This document shows, in pieces, positions 25,200 to 33,662 of a DNA stretch of 64,000 nucleotides (positions are counted from its first letter, which is position 1; every line of letters begins with the position of its first letter). Location of the stretch: positions 1,426,001-1,490,000 of the forward strand of contig JASNYI010000002.1 of assembly GCA_048500275.1 (NCBI GenBank), written 5' to 3'. The position numbers were made by a program, and so were the translations under genes. Below the pieces are notes generated by a model. It was not told where the DNA came from, made no database searches, and saw nothing but the letters and a program-made list of their open reading frames with translations. The DNA comes from UBA5066 sp048500275 (GTDB taxonomy: Bacteria > Acidobacteriota > Thermoanaerobaculia > UBA5066).

Positions 25200-26984
25200 A
25201 TGGCGCTGGTCCATCTCGCACACATGATCCGGGAATCGGCGACGCGTTTCGGCCCGCGGGAAGCCATGCGCCATCGCGACGCCCGGGGGTGGCATTCCAT
25301 CACCTACGCCGAGCTCTCCTCGCGCGTCGAGGCGATGGCGCGCGCGCTCGTGAGCGCCGGCGTCGAGGCCGGCGACCGGGTCGCCATCTTCGCGCCCAAC
25401 GGCCCCGACTGGGCCATCGCCGACTTCGGCATCCTGACGGCCGGCGCGGTCGGCGTGCCCATCTACGCCACGGACACCGCCCGGCAGGCGGAGCAGGTCT
25501 TCCTCGACGCCGGGGCGAAGCTCCTCTTCGTGGGTGGCCAGGAGCAGCTCGACAAGGCCGTGGCCTTCGAGTCGGGCGCGCCCGCGCTCGTGGCGTTCGA
25601 CCCGGCGACGCGCCTCTCGGGCCCGTGTTCCTCGTCGCTCGCGGACTTCCTCGCCCGTACCACGCCCGGGAGCGCGGCCCAGGTCGAGGCCCGTCTGGCC
25701 GCGGCGAAGCTCGAGGACCTCGCCACGATCATCTATACCTCGGGGACCACGGGTGACCGCAAGGGCGCCATGCTGACCCACGCCAACTTCGCCTCGCAGT
25801 TCCGCGCCCTCGACGAACGCTTCGAGTTCGGCCCCGAGGACCGCAGCCTCTGCTTCCTGCCGCTCAGCCACGTCTACGAGCGGGCCTGGTCCTACTTCGT
25901 CTTCCGCTCCGGTGCGACGAACGCGTACCTTCGGGATCCCAAGGACGCCGTCGCCGCCATGCCCGAGGTTCGGCCCACGGCGATGGTCAGCGTCCCGCGG
26001 CTCTACGAGAAGGTCTATTCCGCCATCCAGGGCCGCGTTTCCAAGAGCCCGCCCCTGCGCCGGCGCCTCTTCCGCTGGGCCCTCGAGACGGGCTCGGCCT
26101 TCGAGCACGCGAGCCGGAGCGGCCGCCGGGTGGGTTCGGCGCTCCGGATGAAGCACAGGCTCGCCGACAGGCTGGTCCTCTCGAAGGTCAGGGAGGCCGT
26201 GGGCGGCGACAAGAAGTTCTTCTCGGCCGGCGGGGCGCCTCTCTCGAAGGAGATCGAGGAGTTCTTCCTGTCGGTGGGACTCCTCGTCTGCCAGGGCTAC
26301 GGCCTCACCGAGACCTCGCCCATGGTCACCTGCAACGCGCCCGGCGCCTTCCGCTTCGGAACCGTCGGTCGCCCCATACCGGGCTGCGAGGTGCGCATCG
26401 GGGATGCGGGCGAGGTGCAGGTCCGCGGCGACAACGTGATGAAGGGCTACTGGGGCAAGCCCGCCGAGACCGCCGCCGTCTTCGAGGACGGCTGGTTCAA
26501 GACCGGCGACGTCGGCGTCCTCGAGCCGGACGGCTTCCTGCGCATCACGGACCGCATCAAGGACCTCATCATCACCTCGCAGGGCAAGAATGTCGCGCCC
26601 CAGCGCGTCGAGGGGATGCTCGCCGGTCACCCCCTGCTCGAGCAGGTGGTGGTCCTCGGTGACCGGCGCACGTTCCTCAGCGCCCTCGTCGTGCCGAACT
26701 TCCCGGCGCTCGAGGAGCGCGCGAGGAAGGACGGGATCCCCTTCGCCTCGCGCGAGGAGCTCGTGAACCGCCCCGAGGTCGAGGCCATCTACGAGCAGGT
26801 CCTGCGCGAGCGCTCGGGCGAGCTCGCCGGCTACGAGCAGATCAAGCGCTTCAAGCTGCTCTCCCGCGAGCTCTCGCAGGAGGCAGGAGAGCTCACGCCC
26901 ACACTCAAGGTGAGGCGGCGCGTGGTCGAGCAGCGCTACGGCGACGTCATCGACGCCCTGTACACGGCCGAGAGGCGGGGCTGA
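25200..26984 (+). CDS. Long-chain fatty acid-CoA ligase (AMP-forming)
   Basis: The 594-residue product belongs to the ANL adenylate-forming superfamily and should convert fatty acid, ATP and CoA to acyl-CoA at the membrane face. The ATP motif 'TIIYTSGTTGDRKGAMLTH' lies near residue 178. 'GYGLTETSPMV' and 'WFKTGDVGVLEPDGFLRITD' follow, with the C-terminal hinge and catalytic region 'RIKDLIITSQGKNVAPQRVE'. The architecture and length resemble FadD15-type long-chain ligases. The ATG is preceded by GAGGGAGAGA. Only 14 bases separate it from the acyl-reductase-like gene downstream, so the pair is probably co-transcribed. It may supply activated acyl chains to that enzyme. Confidence 0.92.
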   Translation: MALVHLAHMIRESATRFGPREAMRHRDARGWHSITYAELSSRVEAMARALVSAGVEAGDRVAIFAPNGPDWAIADFGILTAGAVGVPIYATDTARQAEQVFLDAGAKLLFVGGQEQLDKAVAFESGAPALVAFDPATRLSGPCSSSLADFLARTTPGSAAQVEARLAAAKLEDLATIIYTSGTTGDRKGAMLTHANFASQFRALDERFEFGPEDRSLCFLPLSHVYERAWSYFVFRSGATNAYLRDPKDAVAAMPEVRPTAMVSVPRLYEKVYSAIQGRVSKSPPLRRRLFRWALETGSAFEHASRSGRRVGSALRMKHRLADRLVLSKVREAVGGDKKFFSAGGAPLSKEIEEFFLSVGLLVCQGYGLTETSPMVTCNAPGAFRFGTVGRPIPGCEVRIGDAGEVQVRGDNVMKGYWGKPAETAAVFEDGWFKTGDVGVLEPDGFLRITDRIKDLIITSQGKNVAPQRVEGMLAGHPLLEQVVVLGDRRTFLSALVVPNFPALEERARKDGIPFASREELVNRPEVEAIYEQVLRERSGELAGYEQIKRFKLLSRELSQEAGELTPTLKVRRRVVEQRYGDVIDALYTAERRG

Positions 26985-26998
26985 GCCGGGAGGACGAG

Positions 26999-29203
26999 AT
27001 GAAGACAGCCGTTGGCATCAGCCTGGGCTCGGGCGAGCACAACTTCGAGCTGGAGACGGACTTCCTCGGGCAGCGCCTGAAAGTCTGGCGCCTGGGAACG
27101 GACGCCAGCACGACGAAGACCGTGAAGCTGCTGAAGGCGTGGGAGCGGCACGCCGACGCCATCGGCATCGCCGTCGCGAAGGACAAGTACGCGCTCCCCT
27201 CGCGGCGGGCCATCGACGACGACATCAGCCTGCTGACCGGCGCCGTGACCCGGGTTCCGGTCACCACGGGGGCGCGCCTCGCCGACATCCTCCAGGAGTG
27301 GGCCGTCCGGCACGTCCAGAACGCGCTCGGCTCCTTCTTCACGAACGCCAACGTCCTCTTCTTCTCCGGGATGTCGAACCTCAAGCTCGCGCAGACGATG
27401 CGCGAGTACACGCAGAACGTCAGCTTCGCCGACCCGCTGCTCCAGCTCGGCATCCCCAAGCTCCTGACGTCGCTCGACGCCCTCCGGCTCTACTCCGCCG
27501 GCGCCCACCACGTCCTCGACTGGGCGCTCCCCGGCGTCCTGGCGTCGGACCCGGTGAAGGAGTGGAACCGGTTCCTCCTGCGCAAGGCGATCCACGGGGC
27601 GACGGTCGTCGTGGCTCCGGTGCAGGACCTCGACAACTTCAACCGCGAGGACCTCGACGGCAAGACCGTCGTCACCTCCACCGTGAGCGACGAGCGTCTC
27701 GCCCGGCTCGGGGAGAAGGGCGTGGCGATGGTCGTCGACGGCTCGCCCTTCCTCTTCGACCACGTCATCGCGCCCAGCCTCCTCGACGCCATGATCATCG
27801 CGGCGACAGGCAAGCGCCCCGGGCAGATCCTCGAGGACGACTACCTCGAGATCCTCACCCGGCTCGAGGTCGAGCCGCGGATCCTCTACCCGAACGGATA
27901 CCGGCGCGTCAACCGCTTCGCCTTCGTCATCCACCCGCTCTCGCAGGAGTACTTCAAGCAGGTCAAGCCGATCGAGCTGCTCTCCCACGTGTCCCCGCCG
28001 GTCTTCATGGACACGCTGGAGAAGGCGATGGCCTACCTGCCGCCCTTCGTCTACTCGAAGGTGACGGGCATCAAGTCGCCCACGGGCGTGGAGGCCGAGG
28101 GCTGGCTCATCTCCGTCGGCGGGACGCCGAAGGAGATCATGAGCCACGACCCGGAGTTCACCTACCGCCGCCTGCTGGAGGCCGCGGACATCGCCAGGCA
28201 GCTGGGCGCCCAGATCATGGGCCTCGGAGCCTTCACGAAGGTCGTGGGCGACGCGGGCGCCACGGTCGCGAAGCGCGCGCCCCTGCCGATCACCACCGGC
28301 AACAGCTACAGCGCCTCCGGCGCGCTCTGGGCGGCGCGCGACGCGCTCCTGAGGCTCCGGCTGATCCCCCCTCCGAAGCCCGACGGGAAGATCGCGATGA
28401 AGGCGATGGTCGTGGGGGCCACGGGGGCCATCGGTTCGGTCTGCGCCCGCCTGCTGGCGATGGCCGCGGACGAGGTCTACATGGTCTCGCCCGAGACGGC
28501 CAAGCTCCTCTCGGTCAAGGAGTCGATCCTCCGGGAGACACCCGACGCGAAGCTCTTCCTCTCGTCGCGCGCCGACAAGGACGTCGCGGAGATGGACGTG
28601 ATCGTCACCGCGACCTCGGGCGCCGGCAAGAAGGTCCTCGACATCATGAAGGTCAAGCCCGGGTGCGTGATCACCGACGTGGCGCGCCCGCTCGACCTGC
28701 CCCCGAGCGAGGTGGCCAGGCGCCCGGACGTCCTGGTGATCGAGTCCGGCGAGATCGAGCTCCCCGGGGACGTCGCGATGCGGAACATCGGGCTCCCGAA
28801 GAACGTCGCCTACGCCTGCCTCGCCGAGACGATCGTCCTCGCGCTGGAAGGGAAGTTCGAGAGCTACACGGTGGGCCGCGACATCGAGTGGGAGAAGGTC
28901 CGCGAGATCTACCGCCTCGGCCTGAAGCACGGGATGAAGCTCGCCGCCATCTCCGGCGTGAACGGCCCCTTCACCGACGCCGACATCGAGCGCGTCCGCG
29001 AGCTGGCGCTCGCCGCGCGGGCGAAGGCCGCGGCGGCGCGGGAGCCGGTGAAGGGGGCGCGTCCGGCCCCCGCCCGGAAGCGCGCGACGGCGGCGACGGC
29101 CGCGAAGACCGCGACGAAGAGAAGAACGGCGAAAGCGCAGGCAGGAAAGGCCTCCGCCACGAGCCGCCGGCAGGCGCCGGCGCCGAAGCGGCGCGCCCGA
29201 TAG
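26999..29203 (+). CDS. Acyl-ACP/acyl-CoA reductase-like protein (COG5322 type) with N-terminal extension
   Basis: In this 734-residue protein, residues from about 303 to 680 resemble cyanobacterial long-chain acyl-ACP reductase (AAR, about 340 residues). FAFVIHPLS starts the match. LGAFTKVVG..., 'PITTGNSYSASGALWAARDA' and the Rossmann loop VVGATGAIGS (about 470) follow. 'VAYACLAETIVLALEGKFES' aligns with the AAR segment bearing its catalytic Cys, here Cys607. AAR makes fatty aldehydes from acyl-ACP or acyl-CoA using NADPH. Residues 1-300 match nothing I recognise. The last roughly 45 residues are Lys/Ala/Arg repeats like a histone H1 tail. The neighbouring ligase supports a fatty-acyl substrate. 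The reaction is inferred, not shown. Confidence 0.75.
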   Translation: MKTAVGISLGSGEHNFELETDFLGQRLKVWRLGTDASTTKTVKLLKAWERHADAIGIAVAKDKYALPSRRAIDDDISLLTGAVTRVPVTTGARLADILQEWAVRHVQNALGSFFTNANVLFFSGMSNLKLAQTMREYTQNVSFADPLLQLGIPKLLTSLDALRLYSAGAHHVLDWALPGVLASDPVKEWNRFLLRKAIHGATVVVAPVQDLDNFNREDLDGKTVVTSTVSDERLARLGEKGVAMVVDGSPFLFDHVIAPSLLDAMIIAATGKRPGQILEDDYLEILTRLEVEPRILYPNGYRRVNRFAFVIHPLSQEYFKQVKPIELLSHVSPPVFMDTLEKAMAYLPPFVYSKVTGIKSPTGVEAEGWLISVGGTPKEIMSHDPEFTYRRLLEAADIARQLGAQIMGLGAFTKVVGDAGATVAKRAPLPITTGNSYSASGALWAARDALLRLRLIPPPKPDGKIAMKAMVVGATGAIGSVCARLLAMAADEVYMVSPETAKLLSVKESILRETPDAKLFLSSRADKDVAEMDVIVTATSGAGKKVLDIMKVKPGCVITDVARPLDLPPSEVARRPDVLVIESGEIELPGDVAMRNIGLPKNVAYACLAETIVLALEGKFESYTVGRDIEWEKVREIYRLGLKHGMKLAAISGVNGPFTDADIERVRELALAARAKAAAAREPVKGARPAPARKRATAATAAKTATKRRTAKAQAGKASATSRRQAPAPKRRAR

Positions 29204-29213
29204 CCGCCCCCCG

Positions 29214-30266
29214 CTACGCCGGGGCCTCCCCGGAGGCCCTCTCGGGGCCCTTCTCCCGCGCCGCCGCGCCGTCGCCCTCGAGGGCCATCGCCCGCTCGAG
29301 GGCCTTCCCCATCGCCGCCGTCAGGGGAAAGAACGTGACGGTCGCGCGGCCCTTGCGGCTCCTGGCGTGAAGGACGAAGCCGGTGACGCGCCTCGCGAGG
29401 ACGGGCGTGCCGTCGGCCCACGAGACCCGCGCGACCCGCGTGCGGAACCAGCCGCGGCAGGCGAACACGGCTCCCCCCGGGACGAGCGCCACGAAGCCCG
29501 GCATCCACCGCGGGATTCCGGGCAGCGCCGTCGCGTAGGCGGGGAGGACGAGACTCCGCTCTCCCGGGCGGACCCCCTCGTCGGCAAACGCGACGGTCAC
29601 GGGCTCGGGCAGGTGCGACGCGTCGAGGCCGGCGAGGTCGCGGTCGAGAACCTTGTGCCGGAGGAGGTATCCGGCCGCCGCCAGGCGCGACTTCGTGAAC
29701 CTCCAGCCGAGGGGAGCCACGAGGGCCAGGAGCGCCAGTCCGACGACGACCACCGCGAGCGTCGCCACCGGGTACGCGAGGGCGAGGGGCGCGAGGGTGA
29801 ACGCCGCCGCGTCCTCGAGGAGGCTGAGGCCGACCCCGACGCCCGTCGCCTGCCCCCCCGCGCCCGTGCTCGCGAGACGCGTCCCCGCCTTGCCGGCGTG
29901 CGCCGAGAGGGTCACACCCCCGGCGAGGAGGAGGAGCGGGATCTCCAGGGCCTGGGACATGTTCGTCTCCGAGACCGCGGTCCAGGCGATCAGGACACCT
30001 CCCAGGGGCCGAATGAAGGTGTGGAGGGCGTCCCAGGCGTGGTCCACCGCCGGCACCTTGTCGGCCAGGAACTCCACCACGTAGAGCACCCCGGCGACGG
30101 CGAGGACGGCCGGGTGCGCGAGCGCCGCAAGCCCCTCCAGCCCGGGAGGCATCTGGACCCAGCCGAGGCGAACCGCCAGGCCCGTCATCAGGACGGTGGC
30201 GTAGAGGTTCAGGCCCGCCGTGAAGCTGAGCCCCAGCGTCGTGCCCAGAAGCGTCAGAGTCTCCAT
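29214..30266 (-). CDS. DUF4126 family integral membrane protein
   Basis: This 350-residue membrane protein starts METLTLLGTTLGLSFTAGLN at the ATG 30264-30266. The frame extends upstream, but only with low-quality Ser/Arg-rich translation. Family features are the 'LYATVLMTGLAVRLGWVQ' first helix, 'VLYVVEFLADKVPAVDHAWD' and the LSAHAGKAGTRL segment. About five hydrophobic helices fill residues 5-200. A soluble C-terminal domain of about 140 residues follows, with beta-strands (GERSLVLPAYATALPGIP, GRATVTFFPLTAAMG), more than the bare family needs. The function of DUF4126 is unknown. It converges tail-to-tail with the reductase gene, ten bases apart, and diverges from the ParA-like gene. Confidence 0.8.
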   Translation of the reverse strand: METLTLLGTTLGLSFTAGLNLYATVLMTGLAVRLGWVQMPPGLEGLAALAHPAVLAVAGVLYVVEFLADKVPAVDHAWDALHTFIRPLGGVLIAWTAVSETNMSQALEIPLLLLAGGVTLSAHAGKAGTRLASTGAGGQATGVGVGLSLLEDAAAFTLAPLALAYPVATLAVVVVGLALLALVAPLGWRFTKSRLAAAGYLLRHKVLDRDLAGLDASHLPEPVTVAFADEGVRPGERSLVLPAYATALPGIPRWMPGFVALVPGGAVFACRGWFRTRVARVSWADGTPVLARRVTGFVLHARSRKGRATVTFFPLTAAMGKALERAMALEGDGAAAREKGPERASGEAPA

Positions 30267-30384
30267 CCGCCGGCTCCTCGAGGCCGCCCGCGGTTCGGGC
30301 GGCCCCGGGAATGGTATCTCCGCGACCCGGAGCGGCGTCTTCCGGCCGGCCGAAGTCTGCGTGTCAGAATTCCCCCGACCCGGA

Positions 30385-31143
30385 ATGAGGAAACGACGAG
30401 TACTCGCGATCTCCGCGCTGAAGGGAGGCGTCGGAAAGACGACGACGGCCGTCAACCTGGCGGCCGCCTGCGCGCGAGCGGGGCGGAACGTGCTCCTCGT
30501 GGACGTCGATCCGCAGGGGTGCGCGGGAACCGCGATCGGGCTCGACGGCGAAACGGGGCTCGACGCCTGGCTCGTCGGCGAGGCGGCGTTCGAGGACGTC
30601 GTCGTGCGCGAGAGCCGGCCCGGCCTCGACGTCGTCCCGGCGGGGGCCCGGCTCCTCGCGGCGGAAGACCGGCTGCGCGAGAAGGGGAAGGAGAAGCGGC
30701 GCCACCGGCTCGAGCGACGCCTCGCCGACCTCGAAGGCGAGACGTACGACGTCGTCCTTCTCGACTGCCCCCCCTCGGCCTCGCTCCTCCTCGAGAACGT
30801 CTTCCTCGCCGCGCACGAGCTGGTCCTGCCCGCCAAGCTCGACCCGCTCTCGCTCCCCGCCCTCGAGCGGACGAAGCGCTTCGCGGCGGCGATCGACGCG
30901 GACCGGCCGAAACCCCTCCGGATCGACGGCGTCCTGCCGACGTTCTACGACCTGAGGACCCGCGTATCGGACGAGACGCTCGACGCGATCCGCGAGAAGT
31001 TCACGAGGATCCTGTCCCCCATCCGGATCAACGCGGCGCTCGCCGAGGCGCCCCGGACGGGGAAGACGATCTACGAGCTCGACGCCTCGTCGCGGGGCGC
31101 CGTCGACTACGCGCTCCTCGCCGAGGACCTCGGCCTCGCCTGA
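30385..31143 (+). CDS. ParA/MinD-type ATPase, solitary
   Basis: The 252-residue deviant Walker ATPase begins MRKRRVLAISALKGGVGKTT at the ATG 30385. The P-loop KGGVGKTTT with its signature lysine, 'LLVDVDPQGCAGTAIGL' (switch I region) and 'YDVVLLDCPPSASLLLENVF' (Walker B) are all present. Such proteins dimerise on ATP and position DNA, chemosensory arrays or other cargo. There is no parB, parS-like repeat or partner gene beside it. A cargo other than the chromosome is therefore likely, as for orphan ParA proteins. A hairpin terminator lies directly after the stop. Confidence 0.9.
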   Translation: MRKRRVLAISALKGGVGKTTTAVNLAAACARAGRNVLLVDVDPQGCAGTAIGLDGETGLDAWLVGEAAFEDVVVRESRPGLDVVPAGARLLAAEDRLREKGKEKRRHRLERRLADLEGETYDVVLLDCPPSASLLLENVFLAAHELVLPAKLDPLSLPALERTKRFAAAIDADRPKPLRIDGVLPTFYDLRTRVSDETLDAIREKFTRILSPIRINAALAEAPRTGKTIYELDASSRGAVDYALLAEDLGLA

Positions 31144-31172
31144 GCCCGCCCCGGGACGGCGTCCCGGGCGGC
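31144..31172. terminator. Hairpin between convergent genes
   Basis: CCCGGGAC (31150-31157) and GTCCCGGG (31161-31168) form an eight-base-pair stem with loop GGC directly after the ParA-like stop, with further imperfect pairing outside. It lacks a U-run, so efficiency is uncertain. Its position between two converging genes fits a shared terminator. Confidence 0.55.
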
Positions 31173-31214
31173 GAACCGGCCTTGCAGGGCCTGCGCCGGG
31201 CGACGCTCCCCGGA

Positions 31215-32498
31215 TCAGCCGGCGAGAAGCGCCACGGCCCCGGCGGCGATGACGGCCCCCGTCGCCACGAGGACCGGCTTTCTCAGGGACGCTCCGCCGA
31301 GCACGGCCACGAGGACGCACTTCGTGAGCGTGTTGCTCAGCGCGGCGACGACGATGGCCGTCACGGCCACCTCGGGGCTCCCGGTGCGCGCGTACTGCGC
31401 CATCGAGAGCGTGATGGCGTCGACGTCGGTGAGCCCCGCCAGCGCCGCGACGACGTAGACGCCCGCGCCGGGGAGGCGTCCCTGGGCGAGCTTCACGACG
31501 AGGAGGACGAGCGCGAAGAAGGCCGCGAACTTCGCCGCGGACGTCAGGCTGAACGGGTTTGTCAGCGGGACGCCGGGGGCGGCCTGCGGCGCCACGCGCC
31601 GGTCCCGCGCGCCCTGCCAGAAGAAGTACGCCGCCGCGGCGAGGGCGGCGAGCCCCATCGCCGAGAACGGCACCGCCACCCGGCCGACGAGGTCGCGGTT
31701 CACGACGAGGACCTCGACGAGGACCCGGGCGAACATGACGGCCCAGGCGACGAGGATGCCGCTCGCGAGGGCGGCCGCCGGGGCGTTCTCCCCTTCTTCC
31801 CGGCTCCTCCTCGCGAAGGAGAGCGTCACCGCGGTCGACGACGCGAGGCCCCCCGTGAGGCCGGTCAGCGCGGCCCCCTTGTCGGCGCCGAGGAGCCGGG
31901 TCGCGGCATAGCCGACGAGCGACAGCGCGGAGATGAGGAGGACGAGCTTCCAGAGCGAGTAGGGGTTGAGCGCGCCCCACGGGTCGACGGCCCGGTTCGG
32001 CAGGAACGGCAGGACGATGAAGGTGGCGACGAGGAGCCTGAGGCCGGCGTAGACGTCGGGCCAGCCGAGCTTGCGGATCAGCGTGTGGAGCGGGTCCTTG
32101 TAGGCGAGCGTGGCCGCAGTCGCGATCCCGAGGACGCCCGCGAGGGCCGGATAGCCGAGCGTGACGAGGGCGCCGAGGAGGGAGACGACGAGCGCGGCAG
32201 CCTCGGTCGTCAGACCGATCGACTCGGACCTCGCCCGCGACTCCTGGACGTACCCGGCGACGACGGAGGCGACCACCGCGGCGAGCGTCGCGACCAGGAT
32301 CCACGGCGACGCGAGCCGGATCGCGAGGAAGCCGCCGAGGGCCCCCAGCTCGGCGTAGAGGATGAAGGTCCGGAGGCCGTGCGCCCCCACGCCTCCTTCC
32401 TCCGCCATTCGCTTCTCCCTCTCGATCCCTATGAGAGCGCCGATCAGGAGCGCGAGGGCGAACGACTGCACGGTGGCGAGGTCGAGGCTCATCACCAT
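31215..32498 (-). CDS. MgtC/SapB-DUF4010 membrane protein
   Basis: This 427-residue polytopic membrane protein has an MgtC-like N-terminal part, recognisable from 'ALLIGALIGIEREKRMAEEG' and VGAHGLRTFILYAELGALGG (about residues 15-55). The following DUF4010 part includes ALVTLGYPALAGVLGIATAA, 'GLTGGLASSTAVTLSFARRS' and 'AALAGLTDVDAITLSMAQYA'. About twelve hydrophobic helices are visible. MgtC relatives are tied to magnesium homeostasis and stress survival without being proven transporters; the DUF4010 half has no assigned function. It begins ten bases after the DcrB-like gene and could be the last gene of the type VI spike transcript. A second ATG two codons in is an equally plausible start. 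Confidence 0.85.
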   Translation of the reverse strand: MVMSLDLATVQSFALALLIGALIGIEREKRMAEEGGVGAHGLRTFILYAELGALGGFLAIRLASPWILVATLAAVVASVVAGYVQESRARSESIGLTTEAAALVVSLLGALVTLGYPALAGVLGIATAATLAYKDPLHTLIRKLGWPDVYAGLRLLVATFIVLPFLPNRAVDPWGALNPYSLWKLVLLISALSLVGYAATRLLGADKGAALTGLTGGLASSTAVTLSFARRSREEGENAPAAALASGILVAWAVMFARVLVEVLVVNRDLVGRVAVPFSAMGLAALAAAAYFFWQGARDRRVAPQAAPGVPLTNPFSLTSAAKFAAFFALVLLVVKLAQGRLPGAGVYVVAALAGLTDVDAITLSMAQYARTGSPEVAVTAIVVAALSNTLTKCVLVAVLGGASLRKPVLVATGAVIAAGAVALLAG

Positions 32499-32508
32499 TC
32501 GACGGAGC

Positions 32509-33645
32509 CTACCGCAGGGAAGCTCCCGACACCCGGCCCGGCGAGGACCTCGGGCTCGCCTGACTCGGCGGGCGCCGCGACGTCTCGATCGCCCTGGCGA
32601 TCCACCCCTGCACCGGCACGTCGGGTGTCGCGACGAGGTCGAAGGCGAGCTCCAGGGCGCGACGGTTCACGGCCCACACGTCCGGGGCGGATTGACGGGT
32701 GGGACCCGCCAGGGCGAAGCAGAACCACGCGTCGGGGCGCTGGCCGATCCGCAGGCGCAGCTCCACGCGTGCGTTCCCGGAGGTCCTCTCGCCGACCCCT
32801 TCCCACGCCACGTTGAAGGCGGCCGGCGGCCGAATCGGCGCAAACGGAATCGGCGGCCCCTCGAACCCGGCGGCGGTCAGCCCGGCGAGGAAGCCGTCGA
32901 CCACCGGGCGCAGATCCGGCCGCGCGGCTCGCGAAACGACCGCGAGATCGATCCTTCCCGCGACCCGGTCCTGCAGCCTGCTCACGAGGCTCGCCGAGAA
33001 GACGTCCGGCCCGGCGTCCGGCCCGTCGACCTGCCAGGAATCGGGATAGAACAGCAGGAAGTCGCTCGGCGATTTCCGCGCCAGAGTGCCAAGCGCCTCG
33101 GCGCAGTGCCACGTACCGGGCTCGAGGAAGCGGAGCCCGGCTGCAACCACGGACAGGCGGTCGGCCCACTGATCGTAGGTTTCCTCGGTGGCCGCGGCGT
33201 GCAGGACGAGCATCCTGCTGCCTCGCTTCTCGGTGGAACGCCTCAGGACGAGTCTTCCGCGCTCGGTCCTGCGCCGGGTGAGGACGTCGATCGAGCGGCC
33301 ATCCGGCGAGTCGATCTCGCGACGATGGAGGATCTCCTCGCCGCTGCGCTCGAGGTCGGGCAGGAGCAGGTCCGCCGGGGCGACGTCCCGCTCGAGGAGC
33401 CGCCCGGTCACCACGATCTCGGCTTCCGGCCCCTCGGTCGGCCGGTACCGTGCCAGGAAGGTCAGCGGTTCTTCCCGGGAAGGCGCCTTGCCGGCCTCCC
33501 CGAGGCGGTCCCACTTCTCGGGCAGCGGGAGGCCGAAGTGGTAGCGACGCCCCGCCGGCCCCGTCTCGTCGTGCCAGCGGAATCCGGGTTGGCCCGACCT
33601 GGGTTCGTCGAGGCTCTTGACGGGGAACGGATAGCCGCCGCTCAT
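32509..33645 (-). CDS. T6SS-associated protein with two DcrB/PsbP-like modules
   Basis: The 378-residue protein starts MSGGYPFPVKSLDEP at 33645, seventeen bases after the PAAR gene stop. Two repeats open with the hallmark of DcrB-like (DUF1795) modules: 'YHFGLPLPEKWDRLG' near residue 33 and 'FLLFYPDSWQVDGPD' near 205. Each continues with beta-strands and an amphipathic helix. The first module also has 'SPDGRSIDVLTRRRTERGRL'. There is no signal peptide or membrane helix. DcrB-like proteins are frequent neighbours of vgrG and PAAR genes, where roles as effector adaptors or immunity factors have been proposed. That context is the main reason to link it to type VI secretion. Confidence 0.7.
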   Translation of the reverse strand: MSGGYPFPVKSLDEPRSGQPGFRWHDETGPAGRRYHFGLPLPEKWDRLGEAGKAPSREEPLTFLARYRPTEGPEAEIVVTGRLLERDVAPADLLLPDLERSGEEILHRREIDSPDGRSIDVLTRRRTERGRLVLRRSTEKRGSRMLVLHAAATEETYDQWADRLSVVAAGLRFLEPGTWHCAEALGTLARKSPSDFLLFYPDSWQVDGPDAGPDVFSASLVSRLQDRVAGRIDLAVVSRAARPDLRPVVDGFLAGLTAAGFEGPPIPFAPIRPPAAFNVAWEGVGERTSGNARVELRLRIGQRPDAWFCFALAGPTRQSAPDVWAVNRRALELAFDLVATPDVPVQGWIARAIETSRRPPSQASPRSSPGRVSGASLR

Positions 33646-33662
33646 ACCGTCGCCCGCCGTTC

